Positions 47,240 through 58,800 of a DNA stretch of 64,000 nt are shown piece after piece. Positions within the stretch are counted from its first letter, which is position 1, and every line of letters starts with the position of its first letter. Position numbers and translations under genes: made by a program. This stretch comes from Petrosia ficiformis. Its lineage: Eukaryota > Porifera > Demospongiae > Haplosclerida > Petrosiidae. The stretch is from positions 556,501 through 620,500 of the forward strand of contig OX345653.1 in the NCBI GenBank assembly GCA_947044365.1. Reading direction: 5' to 3'. The notes beneath the pieces were generated by a model. The model had not been told where the DNA came from and made no database searches. It saw nothing but the letters and a program-made list of their open reading frames with translations.

Positions 47240-47553
47240 TGATGGTGACATCATCCCTTTGATGTGGTGAGTCCCATATATTGTATATAGACATTCCATG
47301 TGCACACTATGCAGGAGATGTCACCATCATACAATATGGTATGGTAATAGGTCCTATATACTGCATATAGGACCCTTGTTTTGTGTCCTCGAATGTGATA
47401 TAGCGCTCGCAGGCTCGGGCTATATCACATCCTTGGACACAAAACTCAGGTCCTATATTTTGTATATAGGACCTGTTAGCATACTATATATATTACATAT
47501 ATATATATATACCTGTACTGGAATATTATATTTTCTTCTTGGTTGAAATAAAG
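43837..47553 (-). CDS. MAD2L2: MAD2L2 (REV7) HORMA-domain protein, ends incomplete
   Basis: Seven in-phase exons: 47513-47553, 47036-47107, 46948-46986, 46292-46362, 46143-46240, 45719-45792 and 43837-43932. Diagnostic pieces in order are [12 protein letters not shown], then [20 protein letters not shown] (family [14 protein letters not shown]), [38 protein letters not shown] and AFPWIEVD...[15 protein letters not shown]7 is the adaptor of DNA polymerase zeta and of shieldin and closes its HORMA seat belt on partner peptides. The first exon (about 35 residues expected) and the short last exon were not found, so the coordinates are internal limits. The intron between 43933 and 45718 contains a whole second gene on the same strand. 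Confidence 0.85.
44526..45296 (-). CDS. SPR: sepiapterin reductase-like short-chain dehydrogenase, nested and intronless
   Basis: A single uninterrupted frame of 256 residues, close to the family size (human 261). The N-terminal NADP-binding motif [10 protein letters not shown], the CAGALGD segment (family NAGSLGD), LNISSLLG and YTPGPCDT match sepiapterin reductase, which makes the last step to tetrahydrobiopterin. The catalytic YxxxK reads YGPTR: lysine is replaced by arginine, so normal activity is in doubt. The gene has no introns, although most neighbours are rich in them, and lies inside an intron of MAD2L2 in the same orientation. This fits a retroposed copy or an intron-free ancestral gene. 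An antisense 132-codon frame over it is a shadow. Confidence 0.88.
   Translation of the reverse strand: MEFFQKASYCIITGASSGLGREIAVQFAREWGKTVGKSSLVLIARNVERLEETKRLIYAEAADVTVSILPADLSNLDTLSNVSSRIMESYNPRDHQQAVLVHCAGALGDITHPISQQQDPKPLTNDLTLHITSMWTLTAKFLSTVTSGPRFILNISSLLGTLAVGGTGLYGPTRAARDMFIKVLSVENPDVRTLTYTPGPCDTSMHRTLVENTCCESTRKMLKETKPLATAVSIAKLTHIIKEDKFDNASIIDYFD
45850..46035. repeat. dispersed 68-bp-VNTR element, single-unit reverse copy
   Basis: Contains one 68-bp unit followed by the same flank seen in other copies (GAAGCAATGGATTGAAAT, ACATACACAAAAAAGAACAGG, GATTGTTGGACATTCCAAAC). This gives a clear view of the element's non-repeated arm. Located in a MAD2L2 intron. Confidence 0.75.
46363..46947. 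repeat. TACATG/CACA microsatellite in MAD2L2 intron
   Basis: ACATACATGTACACACACA-type repeats fill the intron between the exons at 46292-46362 and 46948-46986. Frames on both strands through it are artefacts. Confidence 0.9.
47169..47236. repeat. (TA)n run
   Basis: A nearly pure TA dinucleotide run of about 65 bp in a MAD2L2 intron. Confidence 0.9.
47345..47474. mobile_element. long-hairpin MITE (GGTCCTATAT family)
   Basis: Two arms of about 60 bp are inverted copies: AGGTCCTATATACTGCATAT...TTTTGTGTCC...GTGATATAGC on the left and the inverse on the right. A diverged relative with TTTGTGTCCTC and GGGCTATAT lies at about 56995-57095 in an ELYS intron. Confidence 0.8.
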
Positions 47554-47972
47554 CTAAAGAATATAGAAATATTAATTAATTAATAATAATCAGGATAAGA
47601 AAAGTCAAACAGAGATAATACATTTTTGGATAATTAATATCACATGCCCCTAGCATAGATAGTAAAGGAATTTCCTTTGTCTCCTAGCTAAATTTAATTG
47701 CAATTATATATGAATTCTGCCAGTAGCTCATTCAAGCCGCCAATTTCGTAGTTTTCCCAAAATGTTTCACCCACACACACAATATGATTACCATGCCGTT
47801 CTGCCTACACCTTTCAGCGAGGGTAATCAAATAGAATAATGAAACCAATATCAATTGTTATACTTGATTGTGCGTTACTTATACATTCGTCATCTCTACA
47901 GTATTTATATTATCTACATACTGGCTGGTACATACGTACGTATGTATGTATGTATGTATACATATACATACC
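47554..47972. other. spacer between MAD2L2 and the 206-residue gene
   Basis: This should hold the REV7 first exon (minus) and the promoter or first exon of the plus-strand gene. A plus-strand frame at 47762 (MFHPHTQYDYHAVLPTPFSE) ends at a plausible donor GGTAATC and could be a 5' exon of the next gene. A TATG microsatellite follows at 47936-47960. Confidence 0.35.
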
Positions 47973-48333
47973 ATGAGGATATATGTCTCTGATATAAAGA
48001 ATTATATGAAAAGAGACTTCCAGAAACTCACAAATAATGTCTGCTCTGGCTATAAAGAAAAGAATACCAGCTCAAATATTATTAACTTACATAACATACC
48101 CTCTTTATGGGAATCCATTATGATAAATGTATCTCAGGGGGTGTGGCAAAAATACTATATAGCTATATATATGGCTGAAGACACAACATTCCCTGGTCTG
48201 GACAAACATCATGGCTTCTTTAAAGCTGTTGAACATAATCAAATATCTAGAGACGATTATCATAAAGAACAGAAAATATGGCAGGAGAGAAGACAACAGG
48301 AAGTAAAACATAAAAAGATTGAAGTTAGAAAAA

Positions 48334-48368
<35 letters not shown>

Positions 48369-49104
48369 GCTAGATCTGATATATATATTCATAATTAAAG
48401 TTTACTGGCTATGTAAATTATAATACATAATTATTTTATAAGTTAAAGGCACAGCAAAGGACAAAGAGAAGAGAGAGACAGAGACCAGACAAAATTGTAT
48501 ATCAACCTCCTAGTATTCGAACCCAAAGATCTAGATCAATATATCGTATTGAAATGGAAGTGAAACCTGGAGTACTGTGGAGAGAAGACATTAATAAGGT
48601 GAGTTCCAGTGGAAATATTAGGGGTACTAGTGGCCTGCTGGTTAAATTGCTAGCCTGCAATCGAAAGGTTACAGGTTCAAGCCTCACTAAAAAGAAGCTT
48701 TTTTTCGCATACGAATATACTCAGCTCAGGTCTACCCTCAAAAATGAGGAGGTGTTCATCATCGCATCCTTTTCTGGCTTCCTCGTTAAGCCACATTTGG
48801 TTAAATTACTTGTAGAGAAAAGTCCCAAGAGTGCACTATTTGCACATTTCCTCCGTATGTAGCTACCATCCATGAATTTATAATAATCTCTTTAAATCCA
48901 ACCCTCCTAACCTAACCCAGAATACACAGACGCTGAGAGTTAAATGACACAATATAGGTATTAATAGATATTGTTTCTCTATACTTTCAGTTAGGAAGAG
49001 CAGCTAGTTTAGCCAACATGGCAGCTACAAAATATAGCCTCGAGGAAAATATGGAGACAGTTATAAGAGAGACTATTGAAGAATTTGAAAACCTTCAGTT
49101 CTAA
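47973..49104 (+). CDS. unrecognised 206-residue charged protein
   Basis: Three exons, 47973-48323, 48443-48598 and 48991-49104, join in phase 0 and end TAA. I do not recognise the family. The middle region (FPGLDKHHGFFKAVEHN...DDYHKEQKIWQERRQQE) leads into a long basic/charged helix with KAQQRTKRRERQRPDKIVY, then an MEVKPGVLWREDINK segment and an acidic helical end (YSLEENMETVIRETIEEFEN). It looks like a soluble, largely helical protein without signal peptide or membrane segment. The true start may lie further upstream, because residues before NYMKRDF are low in complexity and adjoin a microsatellite. The last intron carries a tRNA-derived repeat. It ends 281 bp from the convergent ELYS gene. 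Confidence 0.65.
48615..48690 (+). repeat. tRNA-derived SINE-like repeat
   Basis: GTGGCCTGCTGGTTAAATTG (A-box region) and ACAGGTTCAAGCCTCAC (B box) are spaced as in a tRNA with a short variable arm. Located in the second intron of the 206-residue gene. Confidence 0.55.
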
Positions 49105-49384
49105 CCTCTTCAATCACAGCCTCAAACAAACCAGAAATAATGATACAGGAGGAGCGTGTATCAATGAAGACCCAAGATACCATCAGATACGCTAACCCAT
49201 TGTCTTTTGACAAATCATGTATTAATGTATTCTAACTCTTATCTAATGGATTTTATAATCTATAACTAGCTTAATATTAAAATTCTATCTTGTTATCTTT
49301 ACAAATATACATAATTACATATAATTATTATGATAAATTCGGGGAGAATGAAAATCATGCGACAGTCACTAGATGTAAATACCA
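49105..49384. terminator. convergent 3' ends of the 206-residue gene and ELYS
   Basis: A 280-bp spacer between two stop codons on opposite strands. It is AT-rich and holds no visible gene; both polyadenylation regions must lie here. Confidence 0.5.
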
Positions 49385-51899
49385 TTATTTCTTTGTTCCT
49401 CTAAGCAGTCGTTCACTGCGACGTGGAGTGGATTGTCCTGTTTTTACCTGACGAATCCTCTTTTGTTGTCCCCTCCTTGATGGTGGCTGGGTTGGTACAA
49501 TGAAAGATGTATCATTCCCTTCATCTTTACTGTGGAATAAAAAGTAAAATACCACACTCAGTGTAAATTAGATTCCAGTGCATGAAAATGACATGAAGCC
49601 CTCATGACAGCATCATGCTAAAATTACTAGCTATATGATATATGTTTGTATGAAAACTATTATATCTGCCGCGCATAATTATTATTAATTATTATTCCAA
49701 TTGGACAGGTAGTGTAATATCTAGTGTGTGTGGATCTAAACTAACCTCTGTATTGATTCTATTCCAGTACGAGTAAACTCAACTTTCTTTCTTTCTTTAT
49801 TGGCAGATCTCAAGAGAGGAGGGGAAAAGACGAAGGGCTGAATAGGAGATGGTGTGAAAGATGTTTGTGAAGCTTTAGCAATCGGCTGAGGTGGTGAGAA
49901 CTGATATTCCTTTTCTTCTTCTTGTTTAATATTCACCATCACTCCGGAGTGCGTCAAATGTTCTTTAGTTGATGAAGTAGGAGATTTACCAGATGTCTTT
50001 CGCATCTGAGAAGTTTTGGAAGTATTTCTAGCCTGACCAACATGTGATCTATCAGGTGAGTAAGTCCTCCCAACTGATAATATCGGTGTCATTAGTTTCG
50101 ATTGTATCTCTTGTTTGGGAGGCGGTGTTACTTCATTTGAGGAATGAATGCTTCCTCTTGTTAATTTAGAGATCACATGACGTTTAGTGATATCACTCGG
50201 ACTTTTAATAACTTCACTGTATTTTATAGAGATAGAGATCATGAGTAGTTTTAGCTTTTCTCTAATAAATTGTCAATATCATCGTCTATCTATTAATATC
50301 TTATACACAGTATATAGTTCTAATACATCATTAACTCATCCAGTACTAGCTATCATAGATAAATATACCATCAAAACAAATGTTTCTAATCATTACAACC
50401 ACAGTACTACATGTAATGTCATACTCACACTCTGACCTAAAGATTCCAGAATGTGGCCTAGTAATTGGGCTGAGACTATAGCTCTATAACTTAACAATGA
50501 GTGAGCTAAAGATTCCAGAATGTGGCCTAGTAACTGGGCTGAGACTAGATCTCTATAGCTTAACAATTAGTAAGCTAAAAATTTCGGAATGTGGCCCAGT
50601 AACTAGACTGAGACTAGAGCTCTATAGCATCTCTAACCTAAGTGGAATGGATGATGTTAAGATCTCCTTTTCTTTCTCGTCTTCATCAGCCGATGCCACA
50701 AAAGATCCAAACAATTCCTGACCTTCTACTTCTCCTTCCGTTACTATGACAACATTAGCAGCTGGATCATCAATATCAGGTTTAACTTCAACAACATCCA
50801 TAGTATCATCTTTCATCAGGTCAGGAGAATTTTCAGGGGAATAAAATTCCGAATCGTCTGGATCCGATTCTGGAAGTGGTGTATTCATAGCCAAGGTTGT
50901 CTTCTTTGGAGTGACTTCAATTGAATCATCATCCATGGCAAATCTCCATTTTAAAAATATTACATTAATAATTATTTTATAACTTCAATCCACTTCCGCT
51001 TACCTGATCTTCCTAATCGTTGGAGTCATTATAGGACTGGGTCTGAGACTTGGAATGGGTTTCAGAATGGAAGCAGGATGAGGGGTATGTGAGACACGTA
51101 CTGGAACTGGAGTCTGGACAACAATGTCATCTTGTTCCATTTCAGACTGCCCACTACAAATAAAATTAAAATCAGTTAATAATATGAGAGAGTATCGTAG
51201 TGGTTTCTAGATATGATCTATGTACCTCAGCATAGCCATTCTTGTTCGAAATCCTTGCATATGAGCCAAGAACTGTCCCAATGCTGGATCCCTCTTTCCT
51301 GGAGTCTGGACAGGATGAAAAGTGGATGGAGTTCTTGGTGTGGACTGGATCAGTAGCGTAGTTCTATAGCGATGTAAAATAATTTAGTACACAAACTAAA
51401 GATGGAGTTTTTTTTGTCTTCATTCAAATTCTTTATTTCACTATGAAATATTTATTAACTTACCTTTGAGGTCGAGATCTTCGTGAAGAAGGCAAAGGAG
51501 AGGATGCAAATGGTACAGTTACAGGAGATCCTGAGACAGGTTCCAATCTGAGACAAGTAACATTCATCATATAATACATGTACGTTGGTCCACTATGCAC
51601 TATTTGACTCCACTATCACAAATTATGCCACATGATAATATCTTATTTTGTACTGACCTTGTGTGTTTTCTAAGTGGAGTTTGTGGTTCATTCATCACAA
51701 ATCTAATATATAAATGTATCACATGATCTTATGGTCACATGATCACATTCATGAACATGTCAACATCTTGTCTTTAACAATATACCTCACCTTGCTTCAG
51801 CTACTTTCTGTGCTACAGCCACAATAATGTCAACTTGTGAAGTGAATTTATTTTCAACTGATTTAGCCATCACTGTTGAGAGAGGAGCTGGAGGTCCAA
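49385..51899 (-). other. AHCTF1: ELYS exons 23-30: disordered basic/acidic tail
   Basis: Exons 51791-51899, 51658-51702, 51464-51547, 51226-51363, 51004-51153, 50638-50943, 49746-50216 and 49385-49529, nearly all joined in phase 2. The tail has many short Pro-rich motifs (STPRTPSTFHPVQTP, RVSHTPHPASILKPIP), an acidic patch (PESDPDDSEFYSPENSPDL) and the basic end. A repeat of about 60 bp occurs three times in the intron at 50440-50625. Confidence 0.85.
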
Positions 51900-54800
51900 C
51901 TATTAGAAGAAATCATTATATTATAATCATTAATATTTCACCAGTAGCTTGTTGACATAGCAAAGTTATTCAAAACAATGAAATTATGAGCTCAATAACA
52001 CTAAAGGTCATTCACATCGCCATGACCTCTAAAAAATGTTCATAACTTTAGACTAACAACCATTTTCATATAATTATCCTTCCCATTCTTTTTCATGTAT
52101 GTTAAATTTCAATCCGTTGCTTCATTATTAAGTTACAGTATAAGCCTTATGACATTAAACTATATACTATAGTACATATAAGTTATTGAGTTACAGTATA
52201 ATCATGTATTAACCTTATGACATTAAACTATACACTATAGTACATATAACGTCATCATAACATATGAACAGACTTCAGTAAGTACAGTTAACAACAGGTC
52301 ATCATCACTCACTTGGCATACTCATTGTGGACTGTAATTTCTTCATTAAATCTACAGAACACAATCCTTGTTTCACTGGAGGTAGCAGACCCGATCCATA
52401 TGCTAGGCACTCCCCTAATACGCCCCCTTCTCTTCCTTTCTCTCTAGCTAGTGTGATAGCCTCAACATTACATCGATGAAGTAGAAGAATACTTAGAGCT
52501 AAATGGACGGCTTTCTGACCACCTCGAGACTTGAGAGCACCTGTTAGTTCAGCCTAAGTAGAACAAGGTATATATATATATACATGTGTGTATATATATT
52601 TCAATGCTGGGCGGTATACTAGTATTTACAATATTCATTCCTATACTGTGGTACGGCATTACAAAACTTTACCGAAATAGACAAATTTGAATTTCGAGAG
52701 AATACTAAAATGCTCACGGTTTTAACAGATAATATTATTGATCAAAACCACTTTGGAAACATAATAAGGACATCATTATCTAACTCTAGAAACAGTTTTG
52801 GCTCAATCTGAAATGACTGATTTTGCAATGAAAAAATCAATACCAAGGCTATATATAGTTCAGTGTAAAAATTCGAATTTCGAGAGAATACTAAAATGCT
52901 CTCGGTTCTAACAGATAATATTATTGATCAAAACCACTTTGGAAACATAATAAGGACATCACTATCTAACTCTAGAAACGGTTTCGACTCAATCTGAATA
53001 GGCATGTAGGTGTGTTATAATTAACATTTTCTGAAAGACAAAACCTTGGTTGATGTCTGTTGCTTCTCCGACCTTTTTGTTGACACTTGGCGTTGTTTTT
53101 TAGTAGTTTGTTTTGACGGCAGGTTTTATATCTGACCACAGGGTGCTATATCTGATTTATAAACCTGTGGTTTACTTTGATGTTTTGCCATATCGGGATA
53201 TATATAATTATATATATATATATATATGTGTGTGTATAGACATGCACATAAACATATACAGAGATACATACATGTACATACCAGTTGTTCTCTATTCAGC
53301 TGTAATTCTTTCATTTGCTGGGCATTTGGAGCTATAAAAAAACACAGAGGAGTCAAAGACTGGATGAAATGAACATCAGTAGAACGTGAGGAAATGAGAA
53401 AAGAGATCATTAATACTCACATTGTAGACAGAAATCCACAAAGTGTTCCAACAACATTGAATAGTCTTCAGTCCCTTCATATTCAGCCTAATATATGTGT
53501 ATACAGTGCAACATCACTAGTAAGTACCCATGATTGTACGTACACTCGGATACTGCATACTAAAATCACATGACACAGCAACCAGTGTAACTACATGCAA
53601 TATAAAACGTACCTGTTAACACGCACACTGTTAATACGTATTTTCTTATAAACAGCACTATTAATTACGACACCACGTGCAAATAAATCGCTTATCACGT
53701 ACTTCCGGTCACGTTTTTGAAGTGAAAAAAATGGCCAAATCGAAAAAGTCGATCTCTTTTGGCCAAAAGCTTGATATTATCACTGATATTGAAAAAGGAG
53801 AAACTCAAGCATCAGTTTGTCGAAGATTAGACCTATCAAAGACGACTGTAAGTACCATTTGAAGAAGTAGAGAGCTCCAATTCTATTATTATCATTATTA
53901 AAACTATTAAATATGTGTAAATATTAAGGTTTGGTTACAAAGTACCACGGTTTATAAGTACTATTTTGCAGTGCCCTAGGGGGTACTTACTATCAGAGTT
54001 GCACTGTATTTATAAATAGATATATGTACATGTATGGATGCCGAGTTAAGTGGAAACAAATAGATAGTTGGATGATCGATGAATACATAGATACAAAAAG
54101 GGACTCTTTACTGCAAATATAAAATGCATATATTTAATTAGTTGTCATTCTGCGATTTTGTATAGGAAGTCAATGAAATTTGGTATCTAAGACGCTTAAT
54201 AATAGCACTTCCTGGATACCATAGTTCATTGACTTCCTGTATAAAATGGCAGAATGCCGATCATTTGAAGGTAAGCATTTGCTCAAAATGATTTAGTGGG
54301 AGTGTCCAAAATTAGATCACATAATTAACAACATTATAACTCACCAATACTTTAAATGCTTTGCTGACATAACCTCCGTTAATTAAAGCTTGTAGGTGGA
54401 GTCTAGGACAAGTAGCCCCACCCATTGACATATACTGTATGGCTTCGTGATATAGCTCTGAGTACAAACAAATATACATGTACATGTATGTACAAATGTG
54501 TATTTCAGTGGTTGCCATACCAACAAACAAAAAGTTCAATCCATTAGTTTGTTATTGAGTTACAGTATAATCATGTATTAACCTTATGACATTAAACTAT
54601 ACACTATAGTACATATAAGTTATTGAGTTACAGTATAATCATGTATTAACCTTATGACATTAAACTATACACTATAGTACATATAAGTTATAGAGTTACA
54701 GTATAATCATGTATTAACCTTATGACATTAAACTATACACTATAGTACATATAACATACAGTATAATCATGTATTAATTATCAATACCTTTATTGATTAA

Positions 54801-55798
54801 CGATTGAATAGCCATTTCATATATAACAGGAAAAGTCCCACTGAGTAACTACATAACAAAGAATAGTCATCATCTGATTATCACATGACTATCACTACTT
54901 ATATCATGCGCTGTCATGTGATAATCACATGATCTAATCATTATACAATGACTCCAAAACCAAAAAGTATACAAGTTTGGAATGGTACCTTAGCATCAAA
55001 GTAACCACTTCTATGTAATCCTACACGAGTACAGATATGATAAATATCAAAATACACATTACATAGCTATAAGATTATATGGAGTGGTTAAGTTAATAAA
55101 ATATTTGTTGCTGAGGTGCCATTCTTTGTGTAATATTCGGTTTTGACATCACTGCATATCTCTTAATGATATTTACCTGAGCGTGTTTAATAGTAGGTGT
55201 GGCATGATCTACACTCCATATAGCATGAGCTAATTGCGTAACTTCACGTTGAACTTCAAAACATTGTGTGTACCATTTTACATACATGTCATCACCAGGA
55301 GGTGTGGCTATATCATATAATATGTATAGTATCTTATAAGAGTTAAAGGAGATATTTACAGGTTCTCTAGAGTAGAGCGGAGTTTACAATATATTACATC
55401 TATCTTAGCACAATCTGGGCCCAGAGCTCACTAAAGTTTGAAAGCAAGGTGGTGTAACCTTCTATATACAGTACATGTCAATATAATCACTCACCATACA
55501 GTACAGTAATTACTCTCAATAGAGCTAAGATAATTACTATTACTGTATAGTGACTATTTATTGACATGTACTGTATAATATATTATTAGCACTCTTTGTA
55601 GCTCACTGAGGACTAATTAATGTTGCACTCTTCGTTATTTAATAATAAAACAATTAATTACTCCAGCTACAATAATTATGATAATGAGTATACTATCATG
55701 TGCCACATTCTGATACCAGTATGAGTATGAGGATACTAAACACTGCTGTGATAGAGTAGTAGGATAAACTTTAGCACACATAAGACACTGGAATGAAA

Positions 55799-55835
<37 letters not shown>

Positions 55836-58800
55836 GTATTCGCTCACACTAATATCTCCTGGAGGATACAAGAAAGGCGCATCTTCATCAAGAGGTAGAT
55901 CACCAATGAGGACATCAATAGCTAATCCTTTCCTAAAATTATAACATAAATTATTAATTATGTGACTATTATATCTCCTGTTATTTCATTTTGTGAACAA
56001 AAGTATTCTCATTTTTACCCAAAATTTTTACAGGAGACCAATTAAATTTATTACATACATACGTATATTTTCAACCTTCCAGCAAACAATTTTGTTTGCT
56101 TCTGTAGAAAATGGCTGATAAAGTGACATTCAAAGGAACGGATTGCTTTGCAAAATGGAAGTACCAATATATATATATAATCCTAGAGTTGACACGTACG
56201 TTACTCTCTGTCTCTCAATAGCTCCATATCTATCCAGCAAACCAGCTGCTGGAAACACAAATGTGGACTCACATGTTGGATTTGGGTCAGTATCTGAAGT
56301 ATGGTACGATTATAATATGTTGGTGTGGTGATATAGGTGTGGCAAACCTAATGCATGTGGAAGTAATCCTCTTTCCATACACCAGTGAGCAGTTTGAAAT
56401 ACCTAACAGATATAAAAAAATATTTGTAATATTTGACACACAGACAGACAGACAGACAGACAGACATAACAGACAGATAGGCATAACAGACAGACAGACA
56501 CTCACACACACAGTATTGACTCACCTCAGAATATACTTTTGAAGTGTTAAATAAAAGAATGAGTTCTTCTTCAGACAATGAAGGACAAGAGGAATGTAGT
56601 TCAATCAGAACATCGGCCAATATTGAGAAATGATGATACAACTCATTAGTACGCGTGATAGTGAAATCATCAATCGCAGTAGTTCGAGAGAGAAGGGGAT
56701 CGACTAGAGAGAGAGAGGTGAGTAGCCATTTTGATGCAGATAATAATTATTGACTTACGTATTTTTAACTTTTCATTAACTTGTTCATCAAGGGTTTTCT
56801 TTATCCAATTTAATAATGAATTACTACTCAAACGATAACCTATTATGTACGAGTGTATAATATATATATTACCATAGCAACCATTTGATAAAGACGATAA
56901 CTTGTTATGTGTGACATGTATTATATATAATACCATGGCAACTGTCAATTATTGACCTAATGCCACTAGGCCACAAGCAAACTATATACTATACAATCCG
57001 GGTCTTGTATGCCTTTTGGTTTGTGTCCTCAATGCTATTATAAGCTTGGGCTATATTGCATCCTGGGACACAAACATGAGGTCCATATTTAGAAATATAA
57101 GTATATACTACATGTATATAATATAAATACATGTATGTACATGTACATGTATATATACATGTAAGCTGGACACATTGAACCAAACCTGGAGTCATGGAAG
57201 CTTTAGTTATAGCCATTAATACAGGTTTTAGTCCATAATGTAAACACATTGTTAAAAGAGAATGTTGATGATCCTCTGAACTGAATGTAATAGATTCATG
57301 AAGATCGGCATCTCTACAGAGAGATAGATATCTTTCTGGATCTGTCATGACATCAGCTTTGAATAACAACAAGTTATTAAGAGCCTGAAATGAGAATTCA
57401 TAATAAATCACCTAATGTTTGAAAAGGGTTCCTTTCCTGCAAAGTATTTTGATGTAATCCTTACATTCGATCACACGCCATTCTATTATTTTGTACAGAA
57501 AGTCAATGCAATTTGGTATCCAGGAAGAACTATTATTAAGCTTTGTATGTACTGATTTTCATTGACTTCCTGTACAAAATGGTGGAATGACAAGACATTA
57601 AATGTAATAGTTCGATCTAAATTAGTTCATAGGAAAGTTTCCCTAATTAGGTCCCATACATAGAATATATTTAATAGTACAAAGTGTATATTATGCTTCT
57701 CTCAACAGTCAAGACCCATTTAATAAAGGTCGTATCAAATACTATTTATTGTCATGAATGGAAATGAGTACATTGCTTGAATACAAACCCAAAACCTCAT
57801 TATAACATGTACGTTGTATTGAATGTACAATACGTCCTGTCATTATCAATATTAATAGTAAGTAATGTTTTAATCAACATCAATACACTTAGTAGTATGA
57901 ACGGGTGTGGTTTAACTAACTCGTCTTTGTACTCCTTCATATAAGCACTGTAACATACCAGCTGTAGTGAGATTATTGAGACCTGAGATTAAAAAATGGT
58001 ATGAAATACATTAAATATAAAAGTGTTAAATAAATAGCGATTTTGTGATGGAGAGTACCTGATATTATTAGGTTTTACATACTATCACTGTACTTCCATT
58101 GACTACAGTGTACTTTGTGAGTGAAGTACACTATACTTTGAATATACTACACAGTAGTACACCTTAGTACTATGCTATCACATACAAATTTAAAGGGAAT
58201 TCACACATTACTATGATTACAGTACAAAGTAGTACTATAGTACTACTGAGTTAACTATCACCTTATTAAAGTGTAGCTCCCATCATAGTATGTAAGTCAC
58301 ATACTGTACATGTATAAATATTAATGATTATGTCTAATGCTTAACAATATATTGAAAGTATCAAACTAACGTATTGTCAGTGATTCAGGCCACAGGTGCA
58401 TCTCAGGAACTGGAGGAGGGGAACGTATTGAAAATATAGAAGTAGTCCTGACATCCTACACAAGATACATGTATGTAAAATACCATATCTATACACACTC
58501 GTGTCTCTAGAGCTTCAAGTGATATTATACCATTGTGTTCACATGCAATAATATCAAAGATCAACTTTATATAAATGAGTATATATTATGTCCTCTATCA
58601 CATGATGTTCATACACACATCACATGATTTACTATTATACATACCAGTATTTGTCCTCTATCACATGATAGTTCATACACAGATAAAAATGGACATCTTT
58701 TTCGACTAGAAAATGGAAAATGGTAAAAGGCAACTCAGAAGGAGGAGGAATGAGGATAAGAATGTAGTATCAGAAACTAGGTATAGGAATGAGGATTATA

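Larger units (their letters stand above)
52313..57982 (-). other. AHCTF1: ELYS exons 10-22: helical domain
   Basis: Exons 57921-57982, 57186-57384, 56759-56839, 56525-56703, 56348-56402, 56200-56248, 55850-55932, 55177-55307, 54788-54848, 54345-54457, 53422-53488, 53282-53331 and 52313-52553. The exon at 56200 is ended at GTACGT so that the frame continues into KGLAIDVLIGD. The join 55850 to 55307 is in phase, but homologues have about 35 more residues there. A small exon near 55700-55790 (pyrimidine-rich acceptor before CAGTGTTTAG) is possible. Confidence 0.8.

Noticed and set aside
55635..55871. Minus-strand frame with a run of tyrosines
   Set aside because: The tyrosines come from a (TAA)n microsatellite directly after the donor of the ELYS exon at 55850. 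Only a small part near 55700-55790 might be an exon.
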